From: Hermetia illucens
Taxonomy: Eukaryota > Arthropoda > Insecta > Diptera > Stratiomyidae
DNA: 64,000 nt
Reading direction: 5' to 3'
Assembly (NCBI RefSeq): GCF_905115235.1
Contig: NC_051852.1
Span: forward strand, 116,884,027-116,948,026
The first letter of the stretch is position 1, and each line of letters begins with the position of its first letter. Shown here one piece after another: positions 47,901-60,774 of this stretch. The notes beneath the pieces are model-generated. The model did not search any database. It worked only from the letters and a program-made list of their open reading frames with translations, and had not been told where the DNA came from. The position numbers and the translations under genes were made by a program.

Positions 47901-48249
47901 TCCGCTCAGAGCTGTTCGAATGGGCAGCGCGGGTCTCTCGCGATTAAACTTGAGACTTATCTGCAGTAGCATTTGGGTTCCTATTGTTATTGATAAAGAA
48001 GTTTGACTTCTATCGCCAGCTGATAGTCGAAGATCGTGCGGGCGCGATGATTAAAAAAGTTTCGATGGCCATCGCAGAGACGACAGTTTGGCTCAGAACC
48101 TACAGCGGTGAACATCTTCCAACATTTAAAAAAACGTTACCAAAATTTCGCTGAATCTAAAAATAATTCGCGCGTCCCCACACTTGCTCTATCTATCATT
48201 CGCTTCTAAACGAAAATTTCAATCAAGTGTTGGCTTGGCAAAATTTGCA

Positions 48250-49780
48250 ATGGATCCGAAAATAGTGGTAATCGGCGCAGGAGCTGCTGGCATTGCGGCA
48301 GCTACAAAGCTGTTAGAAATTGGATTCAAGAATGTCCTGGTTTTGGAGGCTGAGGACAGGATTGGCGGTCGGATTCACACTGTCCGCTTCGGGGAAAACG
48401 TGCTCGACATGGGTGCACAGTGGTAAGTACTCATGACCTATCCCGCGAGGCTTTTTAATATCTCGTGTTTGCAGGTGCCATGGCGAGCGGGGCAACGTGA
48501 TCTACCAAATGGCGAACAAGTACAACGTGTTCGATTCATCACAGGCTCAGTACAACCGATTTGACTGCGTCCGGTCGAATGGCGAGTACATACCCACTTA
48601 CTTGACTGACCGCTTGACTGCTATGATTGCTCAAATCCTAGAAGAAGCCAAGGAGGATTTGAAAGCTGCCAAGGGGATTTCAGTGGGGACGTATCTATGC
48701 AAAAGGTAACCTGCAAAAGTATACTACTTGTCGAACAGATTGTCTTCAAGATGCAACGTTTCTCACATTTACTCTCCAGGTATGAGGACCTTCTGAATGA
48801 CCCTAAAAACTATCACATTGACCGCGAACTAGCCGTTCAGTTCCTGGAGATGTACCAAAAGTACGAGTGCTCCGTGGATGCTGCCGATACTCTCTTCGAA
48901 GTTTCGGGGCCTGGTTTCCTGACCTACCGGGAATGTGAAGGAAGTACTTTGACAAATTGGAAGGATAGAGGATTCGTCACAGTCTTGGATATAATGATGG
49001 TAAATTCTCAGCGAACTGTTTTAAATTTATTTTAGATTGACATTCTTCCGCGTTTCGTTTAGGGTAAGTTCCCCGAAGGACCTCACAGCAAGAATGTGCT
49101 GGACAAGCGTATCCTCCTGAATAAAAAAGTCGAAAAAATTGTTTGGGATAGCAGAGAAAATTCGAAAGTCCTCGTCAAGTGTGAAGATGGCGATCATGTT
49201 GAAGCTGATCATGTGATTTGTACAGCCTCACTTGGAGTTTTGAAAGAACGGTAAACATCTTCATAGATTTATTTCTACTTGGTTACCCCATGAATTCAAA
49301 TTGACAAATTACCGAAAAAATACTAAGCATACCTTATCGGTTTGTGTGCAAACTGATAACACAATATTTATCATGGCACAAACTACATGAATTGCTTCCC
49401 TATTACAGCCATACGCAGCTGTTTAGCCCTAAACTGCCGATTGAGAAAGTGCGTGCAATTGAATCGTTCACACTTGGTACAGTGAATAAGTTGTTTATCG
49501 AATTCGAGAAACCATTTTGGCCAGCCGGTTGGGTCGGTTTCAATTTAGTGTGGACTAAAGATGATCTGCAGAATATCCGTCGGTGTAAGGACAATTGGCT
49601 AGAAGATGTGTTCGGTTTCTATATGGTTGACTACCAACCAAATGTGTTGTGTGGTTGGATTTCGGGAGTGAATGCGCGTCGCATGGAAATGGTGCCAGAG
49701 AAGCAAGTGTTGGAAGGTTTAATGTTTTTACTAAGAAAGTTCCTGAAGTGGAATATTCCTGACCCAGTTAACTTCAAACG
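48250..49780 (+). CDS. Polyamine-oxidase-like gene C, exons 1-5 only
   Basis: Five exons are open and correctly spliced: 48250-48422, 48475-48705, 48780-48999, 49063-49250 and 49409-49780. Lengths are 173, 231, 220, 188 and 372 bp, equal to gene B except exon 4, which equals gene A. Motifs: MDPKIVVIGAGAAG, EAEDRIGGRI, GAQWCHGE, NVLCGWISG and FLLRKFLKWNIP. Exon 5 ends FKR followed by GTAAGT, so a further exon is expected. Exons 6 and 7, which carry the GEAT-type FAD segment and the tail, are not found in the next 14.2 kb. Either the intron is very long or the 3' end is lost. The exons themselves are intact, which argues against an old pseudogene. The start is the MDPK ATG, as in gene B. Confidence 0.85.
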
Positions 49781-49789
49781 GTAAGTACC

Positions 49790-51300
49790 TATATGCTAAT
49801 TAAAATCTTAGGTTTGACCCAGTTTGATACGACTCTCGTTCATTGGTTTGGTGTGATTTTGCCTTATTGGACTCCGAGCTTGGGCTGGAATTCAGTTAAT
49901 TCAGTTAATTTCCCATTGTTCGGAAAGGTATCTAACTGTGCTCCTCCCTATATGAAAAACACAATTAAGTTTCCTAACGCGTTATGAGTTACTTTATGCT
50001 TAGCCCTGGCTCCTTCCGCATGTTGCATCGACGCGTCGCGGGCTTCTTTTCTTGGCTGCCGGGCAAGGGTAGCATTCCTGATCGTGTCCCCGATGTCGAA
50101 GTTAAAATGTTGCGGATTTCGAAGAGACCCTCATAAAGGGCAGCGGTCTCTATCCTAATTAGGACCTGAATGCAAGAGTCAAGATCCCTGGGCACGTCAG
50201 GTACGTTTTTCGAGCGATAGTGCGTGGTGGCGGCTTAAGCTTCCATACTGCGTTCTTGAGCAGACGCAACGATCTGCCCGACCTGATGTCGAGTACAGGG
50301 TCGCTGAGGAGTTTTAGGTTCTCTTCTCGTATACCAGCTCTGTGGGACTCACATCAAATTCTCTGCCAATGCCTGCTTGGAAACCAAGCGGAACAACTAG
50401 CAGGAGTTGCGACTAAGAAGGGTCGTTTTGGGCCGTTATAGCCGCTTTCAGGGTCCTGTGCCTTTTTTCAGGCATCTGATTGAACTGCGGAGTGGTATGC
50501 GGTTGTCTGATGGCGTTTGGAGCCGAGGAGTTTGCCTAAATTCGAAAAGGGAGGACTCGCATTAGGTTTCTTCCTTGGTGATTATCTGCTGGCATCCCGG
50601 AGCACGGAATCCACTGTTGACAGAAGGCCTCAGCACAAGATTATGCAGAAATGTCTTTCGAAGGTATCGCCTCAGGGCACCATGTGAACCTATTGATGAT
50701 TGTAAGGCAATTTCTTAAACCGTGCAAGTCTCACAAAGGACCAATTAAATCGAGATGGATCGTATGGAAACGCTTAGTGGACCGAGAGGACACGAATATT
50801 CCTTCGCTCAGATGTTTCGTAGTTTTGTACTTCTCGCACTATCTGGCCCGAGACTGAATGTCCTTGTTCCTGGACGGTCAGAAATACTTTGCGGTGACTA
50901 ATCGATTCGTTGTCCGGATGCCTGGGTGTGCTAGATGGTGGACGTAGTGAAATATATTTTTACGGGAATCGGACGTCATATATGGCTCTCTTCCTAAATG
51001 ATCAATGGCTGTCAGAAAGTCTCAGATCCTTAATTGTTTCGCCCATGGATAGGACATACCTAATAATATCACTCATCATCGCCGTAACTGTCGCAGGCAT
51101 GAACACCGAAGATTGTCTATATATCATCATTGAAAATAACTAGAGACGAATTTTGATTACCCTCAGATAAGTCGATTTATAAACGCAAACCAACGGTTTT
51201 TGGCATCTCGGGCACTGAGGCACCCGCAAAAATCGATACCCTGTCTTCGCGGATAATGAACATCGCCCCGAAGCTGCCCACGCAGGCCTCGGAACTTCGA
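49790..51300. other. Unassigned region downstream of gene C exon 5
   Basis: I see no exon 6 here and no clear repeat match. GC-richer segments at 49990-50640 suggest decayed mobile DNA without a readable domain. Confidence 0.3.
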
Positions 51301-51309
51301 ACTCAGCTG

Positions 51310-53930
51310 AATTGGCCAGACCGTCGGGAGATACAAATAATAATAAAATTCACTTACTCGCACCCATCTTTGTATATTGTTTGATTGCCAGGGCATTGGG
51401 TTTAGTTCTTAAGAACATAGTTGAAAATGTAAAATTCGAGATCGCTGATCTGTCTGCTGACGGACTTAAAGTCCGGTTTAACTGTCCTACTACACGTAAG
51501 AGACTCTTCCACTTTATTAAGACCCCCAACTCCTACATCATTAAGGAGGAGAGGAAGCCATCGCTCATACTTAGAGAAATGTTCTCTCACGATTGTGATG
51601 GTGACAACTTGGCAGCGGAAATCAAGGATTCAACCTAGGTTACGCCGTTTCGCATCTCGAGGCTCCCCACTCCGTGTTCACGGGCCAACGATAGCCTGTT
51701 TCGTGTAACTCTCAATTTCAAGGTAGATGCTACCTAAGTCTCCACACGAAAAACTCTTCTATACCGGCGGATCAGCTGGGAGAAACCCAGGAAATGGAAG
51801 GTCACTCAGTGCTTCAACTGTCATCAATTTGGGCACGTATCTACAAATTGCGGGGGGGCCCATATGCCTATAGGCATTTCCCCCGCTAGACGCCCCTTAA
51901 ATGATATAAACTACCAACTGAGTTACCTCTCCAATTTTTTCATATGTTCCCGTAAATTGGAATCAATTCAAAGTAAAGAGGGTGCTAAGGGCGACTCACA
52001 TTCCCACCCTTCTCTGTTCTTTCCCCCCAGAATGACATTCTCCACCAGGCCTTCTCCTTCATTACAATTGGATTATTCCTCCCTCACTTTCCCCTTCTTA
52101 CGCTGCCATTGCTAGAGGGAGAGTAATATCCGAAATCCATAGCTCATCATCGCTCCTACACTGTTCCATCCCCAGGAGTTTTTTCATGAAAGCTAGGTAC
52201 AAACGTTTCGCTATTCACAAGTTCTTAGAGGACATTGATCCCAATGTTGCTCTCCTAAACGAAACCAGACCAAGGGAAGGGGTCAACATTAAACTACACG
52301 CCTCTGGATATATCACATTGCACAATGACGGGAGAGTCATCCCAGTTCAAACCGCCTGTTAGTAGTTGTTAGACTACCTGTGAGGGGTGACGGCGTCCTT
52401 CGAGTTCTAATCGGCTCCCTTTACTTCATGGGCGGCACATGTGGTCGTCTCTCCTCCGTCCTACCCGAACTTTGGGAGCCAGTTTTGACGGAGGCGACCT
52501 CTACACCAGGCATTTGACTTGGGGCGATTCAGTTAATAGCGACAACGGGAAAGCTCTCTTCGACTGGTTCCAATCAGATCCATTTCTTAGTGCGAATTAA
52601 TGCGTGAGTTCCAATCTTTCTTCGTGAGTCGTCCATCCTAGACGGCTTTCTCGCCCAGTCTCTCAGCTTACGTTACTAGCAGCTCCTTAGTGGCAGTTCA
52701 GTCTAATCAATACGCCCTTTGCCTCTCAATGTATTTACGGCAATTTCTTCCCTATCTCTCCCGGCCATACAAATGCAGGCCCTTTAAGCTGATAAACTGG
52801 CACACTTTCAAATGCGACTTATCTAGCGCGTTGAGCCGTCTCCTGGACAAAACACGTATCCATGCCAATGACGAGCTAGTCTGCATTCGATCTTACAAAC
52901 GACAGGAATAGATTCTGCAGCAATCTAGGAAGGAAACGATTTTTCCACCGACAACGTGACAGATGAAACGGTGACTACTGCCTCTTCTCCGAGATAATTA
53001 AAATCCTGTCCAACAAAATTACTGAATGTCATCTAACGAACCTTCTTAAGTTTTTTAAACTTGGCCCTCAAGTTTTCTTAATAATTAATAATTAATGGAA
53101 CCTCCAGTTCCACTCCTCTGATAATTCAGCCACTTCTTCAGAGCCAAGTCACCCGCGGATCCCATTTGGGACTCGAAAGTCGCCACTGCTGTCAACGATT
53201 AAAAGATGAGTTCTTATGCCCCTTTCCCTTGGCCGACATTGTCAGAATCGGTCCGTTCGTCCCAATTATTTATTCAAGAAGGGGCCTTAGCCCTTGAAAT
53301 GGCATTCGCTTCAGTCTGGAAAAGGGGCCTGCTCTTCAAGCTAATCCAAACTAATTGCCTCCTCCTTATTTAGAATGCTTGTAGATTTCCTTTTCAATAG
53401 AACTTGTCACGTACGTTTTTACAGACTTCACTCCATCGCCTTCCCTATAGACTCAGCAGTCCTACAGCTGCCTCAGCTGCTTTAAAAACCTCCTTTCTCC
53501 TTGGGCCTGTTCCCTGCCATTAAAATCCTTTTATACAAAACCCTAATTCGAACAATTCTAACCTATGGTCTGCCAGTAAGGGCTACCATGTCCCTCAACG
53601 TAGCTGAAGCCCTTCAGCGGCTAAATACCTCTCTCTACTATGCCCTCTCTGGGGTTTGTTTCATAATCCGCATACGATCAAACTGCTACGCGTTAGACTG
53701 AAGAAGTGGTTTTCCCCCCCTTACCCGCTGATGCAAAATCTTGCCACGCGTAACGTCTCATTGGGCGAGTGGGGGTACTACGTGTAAGGGTTGGCCTTCC
53801 TTTCAACTATCACGTTCCCCTCCCTCTTTTATTCTTTTCTTCTCTCAGAGTTCCTTCTCAGACTTTCAGAGAGGCTAAAAATGCTTGTTAACGGTGGTCA
53901 ATCCTCCCGCACCTATTTTATTTTATATTG
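51310..53930 (+). mobile_element. Jockey-type LINE, ORF1 and ORF2, decayed
   Basis: ORF1: VENVKFEIADLSADGLKVRF followed by a zinc knuckle CFNCHQFGHVSTNCG (51810-51860). ORF2 endonuclease: HKFLEDIDPNVALLNETRPR (52220-52275), then GYITLHNDGR and a WGDSVNSDNGKALFDW-type stretch. The RT tail is AIKILLYKTLIRTILTYGLP (53515-53580). The RT centre is mostly deleted. Many frame breaks. Confidence 0.65.
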
Positions 53931-54429
53931 CTTAGTCTAGATTAACTAGCGGTAAGTTTGTCGACAACTTTTAGCTAGTAGGCTCTCCAATCCACGTTTT
54001 CTCAATTCCTCAATCTTTTATCTCTCTTTTCGTTTTTGGCCCTTGCTCTTGTAAACGCTGAAATTCAGTAAAAGACAGCTCGCTGTCTCTCTCCAATGAG
54101 AACTCTTTTGCTCAATCCCGGCGTACTGTTGTCTTTTGCCGGATTGTTTATTTGTAAGTTCTAAATTATTCTTAAGTTGAAGCATATGATATGTGATATA
54201 TGACATTCACCACATGTCTACTATATGTCATGCCACTGGTTACACCGGATATTTCCGTAGATTAGCGTTACATATTTTTTTAGTCATGTTTGCACTCTCA
54301 AGTGTAGTATGTACGAGTATATATTTTGTATACCACATGTACATATTATGGGATGGGAATGGGGTCTGGAATCGCCTTGGCATTTAGACGTCTGCAATCG
54401 CCACAAGGTCTCCATTTGCGGTTGGATTT

Positions 54430-54860
54430 AGATCAACAACTGTCTGAAGATATGCAAATAACCTACGTAAGAATTTCTTTCAACTCTTTTCGTGCAATTG
54501 CGAATCTCTGGGGGGATAATGCGTGCACCTTAGAAAACATAAGGGAGTTTGCAGTGTTAATGTGATTCTGAACATTATGCTTAAGGGGCTCAGAGAGAGT
54601 ACGCTCGGTATCCGATATTTTCGAGGATTTGCGCGAATACGTGGGTCCGCAATGTTTTCCTACTTCCCGAACGCAAAGCACTGACTGGCGCTGTCAATTT
54701 AGAAAAGAGGGTGGTTAACGCTGCCAACGTCGATTGTAGTTGAGCCACCTGGTTTGACTCATCATGAGACACCTCGACAATAACGAGTTGCGCGGGGAAC
54801 TCATGGATTTTGTCTGTGGTAGCACCCAACGTTTCCAGAGACTGCATGTGCATAGAAAAT
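54430..54860 (-). mobile_element. LTR-retrotransposon gag fossil (Ty3/gypsy-like)
   Basis: The minus-strand reading resembles the gag C-terminal region of insect Ty3/gypsy-type elements. It is a short, broken remnant with no LTR pair visible. Confidence 0.35.
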
Positions 54861-54869
54861 CAAACTCAA

Positions 54870-55395
54870 ATAATCTTATTGATATGAGTGACACTTTTTT
54901 AATTTACTGCCTTCCACGCGCACCCGTGATTTTTCACTGCCTGAATTTGAAAAGTATTTTTTTTGTGGTTGTCAAAAAATTGTTTTTCAAAATCGTGGTC
55001 GATTCATTCACAATTTTATACGTTCGTCACGCAAGTTACTCGCTCCGCCATAACGACATAGAATATAGAGCCAACTTAGCACGGAGGATGTCGCTTATAA
55101 TAAGAAGGAACAAAATCGATGAGAAGATGCAATTGCGGTGGACTCGACTTTGGAATTTAAATTCCTTTGATATTTTACTTCGATGCAGCACGGTGGCGGT
55201 GGAACTCAACACACTGCTTTACAATGATCCGAAGGTTGTTAATATACAGTTATCGCATTTTCGTGGGATCCTAACGATCATCTATTCCTTCAACTCATTG
55301 GGAAAAGTTGCAGAATATATCAGTGTGTGTCAGTAAGTGTCCACCACACTTTGCGCTATCGTTCCCGGTTCGACGAAATGCGCTTCAGCTCCCTT
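54870..55395. other. Unassigned open stretch
   Basis: A 190-codon plus-strand open frame (54764-55336) overlaps the gag fossil on its 5' side. It has no motif I recognise, and its hydrophobic patches look random. Confidence 0.25.
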
Positions 55396-55399
55396 AGGA

Positions 55400-56910
55400 C
55401 TTCCCGAGAACCCTACACAATTGTACAGTCCTGTGCCATGTGGTTGCAGGACGACCCACTCGTTAGCACTCTGGAAACTGGGGGTTCCATTTCATGGTAT
55501 GCCAATTGTCACGTTCAAGATGGATTCCCTTTTTCGGAATCTTATCAATCATCGCCTCCTTCAATTCACCGGTGAAGATCTTAGATTCACAGGAGCAGCT
55601 CTGCAGAGACAGCCGGAGCTGCGATGAACTGCTCCGTGGGGAGACCGTCATGCCTAGCAGCCTTGCCCGCTTCAGCGTATTGATCGCCGAAGTAATTTTC
55701 TTTTTGTTTGAAGGAGCAATCCGTATTCGCATGATACGACGGCTAGTCGTTTCATCCACAAGCGCTGGATCTCCACCAGATGTTATACGGTTGAAAACAG
55801 TAGTGAAATGTTCCTTCCATTTCTTAAACTGCCCGTCGTAGTGGTGAGGAGTCTATAGTTAACGTTCTTCATAGGGTCTTCAAACGACTCACGACTACCA
55901 GTAAGTTCCTTCGTGATACGGCATACGGTAACGAAATTGTAGTTTTTTATGCAGTTTCTGCTTCCATGTCCAGCGCGATAATGTATTGCTTTTCGTCATG
56001 GCATACGTTCGGCTTCTCTTCCCGAAATTTTCCGTGGTACCGCAGTTCAAGCGCATCATTCGCAGCGACAATAGGAACCGTCAGTTCCCTACGGTTCGCG
56101 ATCCGCCTTCATGTCCCGGCAGTCAGATCTTGTAGTATCCCTTCTTCACCTTTGCCAGAAGATACGGTTGGGAAACGACTCCTAAATTTTCTGTCGATCG
56201 CAATGTGGTCGATCTGATTAGCGGTATGTTACCGGTCAGTTGATACCCAACTGATCATATAGGAGACTCTTTGCGCGAATAATGTGCAATCGATGGCTAG
56301 GCGGGATGCTACAGAACGCCACAAATCTCGCGTCGTTATTGGTCTCAAAAAAGGAAGGTGTTATCAAATCCCACCTCGGCATTCAGATCTCGCATCACGA
56401 TACCAATGTCTTCTTTAGGAAACCTCTTCTGTACTGCATTGAATTCCTCCTAGAAACCCTGCTTTTCCTCGGCATCGGAAGTATTCGTTGTTGCGTAACT
56501 CTAAACTATTGAAATGTTTCTCATCTTAAACCGGAACGTCGCAGACAGCATTCTGTTTTACACCGGTTCTCAGGACAAAAAGGACAAAAGGGCTCGCCCA
56601 ACGGTATCAACCCGACATCAGATTCACACCTACTCCCGGGAGGCTTGCCAGAATACAACCATTTAGTGCCGCAGAAGGGAGAGAAGTGCTCTCCAGAGTC
56701 CAGTTTTCTTACCTCGCTTAACTCCAGAATGTCCAGCCTATATCGTTGAAGTTGGAGTAAGTGAGCATCCTGCAAAGCCTCAATACTGTTGTGGAAAACC
56801 ATTCGCACATTCCAAAATCGAATCGTAAACCGTTGACGAAAGTGAAAGGTCGTAGGCGAAAAATCAGCCCGATTTCGGGCCGTGGTAGCCGTTTTCGAAA
56901 CATAAGAAAA
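55400..56910 (-). mobile_element. RTE/CR1-like LINE, endonuclease and RT start
   Basis: On the minus strand the endonuclease (56808-56521) reads LLQLQRYRLDILELSEVRKL, then SGEHFSPF and LYSGKP. The start of the RT (55759-55463) reads KKITSAINTLKRARLLGM, then IDKIPKKGIHLERDNW, as in 'KIPKKGD..CDNWRGI' of this LINE type. Intervening frames are broken. Confidence 0.65.
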
Positions 56911-57600
56911 TTCGTATTTTTAGCTTGCTAGTCCACAAGTCTTATCTTTTTTAAGTAAGCAAGGAAATTCTGCAACCCGTAACTGACAACGGACTCACAA
57001 CCTCTGCGGGGCCCGGTCTTATTATCTTAATAGTCAGTGTGGACTTGACCCCTGCCTGCTGCCTCAAACACTATAGTGTTACACGGCAATTCAAACTATA
57101 GTGATTCATCCCTCCTGCTTTCTTACGGTCTTGGGATCGTCTGTGGTCTGATTGTATGATTGATCCGACTTTATTTCTTGTTTCGAACACATAAATAGTA
57201 AAAAAAATTGCTTATAAATCAATTTGCACTTGGTGAACTTTCAAAGATAAAATTACCCATAAATCATAATTTGGTTCACTAAGTGAAATTCCATATCAAC
57301 GTCAAAAATATTTTACCAGAAAATGCAAGTCAGTGTAAAATATTTTACAAAGAATAAAACTCAGCTAAAATTACATTCGATTATTAGTTTCATGTTATTA
57401 TATAATTACCAAGTGGTCGTTAACTGGCGAAGAAAATATGTTTGATGATGCTTGATGTACTCAATAGTGATGAGTTCGCGAATTTTTTTGTCTCTATTTA
57501 GCTTCAATTTCTATGTCTACATGTTTGCGACTAGTCAGTAGTCTAGAATTATTCTCAAGCATTTAGCTTCTGCTAACTTTTAATTTCTATTCCATGTAGT
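56911..57600. other. AT-rich spacer, nothing recognised
   Basis: No coding or repeat signature supportable. Confidence 0.3.
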
Positions 57601-58660
57601 TTGAGTGTATTCTAACTCATGGTTCCTAGTGTATGGTATTATGGCGGTCTTAGTTGAATGATGCTTAGCCTCGCCATCCGTCGCCAAATACTAGTAAACT
57701 TCAGTCCCAGTTGGATTTTATCGTATAGGGGTCTTTACTCCTACCGATTAATACTACATATATCATCGACATAGTTTCGGTTCATTGTCCCGTGTGCGTT
57801 CTAACGTTGTTGTCCAATACCTTCTCCACCATTTTCAGTACAAAGGATGCCAGGCAAATTGGCCTGAAAGATTTAGGGTGAAAAGGGTCCTCTATTCGGT
57901 TCCATGCCTTTTGTTATGTGTTCCAAGGTTATCCTTCCATTATTACCCTTAATAAGGAACTTAAAATGATGGAGTAGTGCAGGGAACATGCCATCCAATT
58001 TGGGCAATTTTAGTGGCTTAAAAGTCTCGCTGCCCATTTTACCCTAGCTTTCGAACATACCTCTTTTGCCATCTTTCTTTATTTCTGCATCTGTTGCATC
58101 TGTGTTATTGGAGTATCAGACAGAATTTAGCTTTGATGTTTCACTAATTTGTTCAATCCCTTCACAGAATTTCCTAAAGCTATTTCGCTTTGATTCTCTG
58201 ATTGCATGTGCTTCGTTAGTGCTTTTACTCTCTATTTCAGAATTTCCCTCAGTGTCAAATCTTATTATTTTGTGTATTCCAGCCACAAATGCCTCGAGAG
58301 TTCTTCCACTAAGCAAGACATATGTCTTCAATTTGAATTTAAGAATAATGTAAGCTCTTGGTTTCTCATGAGGGGAGTCCCACTACGCCAATTTCATCCT
58401 TGGAAATGGTTCTTGTAACTATTGCAGATGTAACTTGCGCATGGTAGATGTTTACTTAGGTTATCTTACTGCTGGCTATTCGCCCCATCAATGATTGAAG
58501 CTCTTCTCCAATATCAGAGTATCGTCCTGCACTGGCTTGTGATTCACAGTCCGCCTTCAGCCTTGGAAGTTCAGGTCGAGATTGTCCAACTGATACGAGA
58601 CCTACCTTCTTGTTTGCTCCTGTCCTCTCAGCGTCCATAATTTCCACGATTTATTCAGGG
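57600..58660 (-). mobile_element. Jockey-type LINE RT fragment
   Basis: The minus strand at 58331-58116 reads RESKRNSFRKFCEGIEQISE, the linker before the RT in Jockey-clade ORF2. Near 57800-57880 an FRPI.L..FVLKMVEKVLDN-type stretch follows. Broken. Confidence 0.5.
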
Positions 58661-60770
58661 ATCAGGGACATAAACATCCAGGACGAATGTAATTCGAACC
58701 GATTCCAACGAGACTGAAAAGCTATCGCTCTACCCATCAACCACCGCATCTGGAATATGGTCGTCATTTTTCCTAGAGGCCAAAAGCGTGAATGTTGCCT
58801 ACTATTGGCGTAATGAGAAAAAATTTATATGGCCAGTTAGAATAGTGTTCCATTAAGAGAAAAACGTTTAAAAGAAGGGATATTTTTCACTGGAATTTGT
58901 CACGGAATAGGAAGTTTGAAGAAAAGATCTGTGTTACAAAATAAAAGGACGGTCAAGACGTTTTAGACCTAGCTTCCGAATTTTGTGGAAACGTGGTCTG
59001 TGCCGATTAGATAGTTCTGTCCTTGGTGGTTTTACGTAAGTAAGTGTCGTGTAGACTTAATCCCATGGTCTTGTTTAGACACGTATTGATTTTATGACCA
59101 CAATCAGAACTCCGCTGTGACAATCAACAACGGTACCAGTTTATACTGAGTGCATGACTCAGCATTCATACTGGTGGACGCAAGACCTACTTAAATCTCA
59201 ACTGAACTAAGAAGTATAGCACCCGAGTTGAAACGCAACTCCATGTTTGAGGTCCGAAGGTCTTTTTGTCCGCTTGGATGTAACCGCAACCTCCACGAAA
59301 CTCCAACTAGGGGGCCAACCGGTAATAATCGAGCTGAAAGTACACGAACCAGGAATTCCTCTGATATATGTAAATTCAGAGGGCTATCCCGGTTTCTACG
59401 GTACCAGCATACCCCTGGTAAGGTTTCGTGGCCGAACCTACTTCAGATGAGACTATGCAGGCTCGGGTCTGATTGTTTGTATAAGCCTTGGAGCATTCGC
59501 CTCCTATATCACGGCCAGCAAGCCAAAGTGAGTACAGTCTTTCCTGGGGCCACCTCGTGAAGGTTCTCCTCCACCACTTGGTTTTGATTTGGCCAACAAG
59601 GTTGCTGCCCCGTCTTCTTCGCTGCTGCCAGAAGAATAGATAACTTTAAAGTATGTCCTATCATAACAAATAATTGGATACAGGTTTAAGGGAATATGGT
59701 GATAAATCTACAAACAGCTGAACTGTGTTGAACTATAGTTGACGTGTCCACCTAAAATTTCTAGAAGATTCATCAATTACCATATGTGGCGTCGTCTAAG
59801 TATTTCATGAGCACCCTGACAGTGGCCCAACTTAGTTGGTTGCTTAACCTATAAAAGGTCTACCCCATTCAGGCCACATTTTCTCTAGTTAGTAAATTTC
59901 TCTCTAATGGCTGCTAAACCACTGATTCAAATGAAATTCAGAATTAAGAACTGTGAAAAGCAAGTTCATGTCTGAACTGATTGCAATAAACATAGTAATT
60001 AGGATAGCTTACCGTAGGAGTGTCAACAAGTTAACAATAATTTCGGATTCACTACGTGCATATAAAGCCATGAGCCACAATCGGACATAGAGTTCTTGTC
60101 CCCAGATGTGTTTATGAAAATAATAAAACTCATCTTCCAAGAGCGGGACTGGGATGGATAAATTTAGGCAAACTTCGCGCAAAAAAGGATGATTCTACGC
60201 AAATATTTTTTTTAAACGGCCTGAAAAACCATGATTCAATAAGCGTAATCTGAAACCGGCTCTGTCCAAGTTTCTTGGAACTGTGATGAATCTAGAGCTG
60301 GTGTTCGACACCTTTGCTCCCCTTTTCTCTGTGGACCTTGTTGTCCATTTTTACTCGGGTTTGTTATCCTTCCTCTTTCTTTTTTTTCCTTTTTTCCAAA
60401 CGTTATAATACTTATATCTTATACTACTTATAAATTACTTACAATACTTATAATAATAATAATTTTATCTTATTTATCTTATCCTACACTACCATCTTAA
60501 CTAACAATATTAACAATATTACATTATCCTATAATACTAATTACCTTATAATACTAATGCCCTTAAGCTGGGATAGGTTTCATTTTTCTGATTTTCTGTT
60601 TTTAAAATATTTAGAGTTTTATTCTTGTGGGAATCAATTTTTTGGAACTATTTCAGGGCTTTATCTTTAATATACTTAGTTTCTAATCTTAGATCGCTAT
60701 GTATGTCTAGATTTCTTATATAATGTGGGACATTGAAAATTTTTCTTACAGCTATATTCTGACATATTTG
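58661..60770. other. Spacer with one unexplained open frame
   Basis: 59247-59450 (plus) is open for 67 codons and reads PVIIELKVHEPGIPLIYVNS and EGYPGFYGTSIPLVRFRG. The same frame resumes after one stop (YAGSGLIVCISLGAFASYIT). I recognise no family. 60400-60560 is (TAAT)-rich simple sequence. Nothing else is seen. Confidence 0.3.
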
Positions 60771-60774
60771 CAGT

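Noticed and set aside
48184-48249. N-terminal extension of gene C (MLYLSFAS...)
   Set aside because: The extended frame begins at TTG, not ATG. The ATG at 48250 gives MDPK, identical to gene B, so no leader like that of gene A is supported.
54764-55336. 190-codon plus-strand gene
   Set aside because: No recognisable domain or splice partners. It overlaps an antisense gag fossil at its 5' end and its composition looks random.
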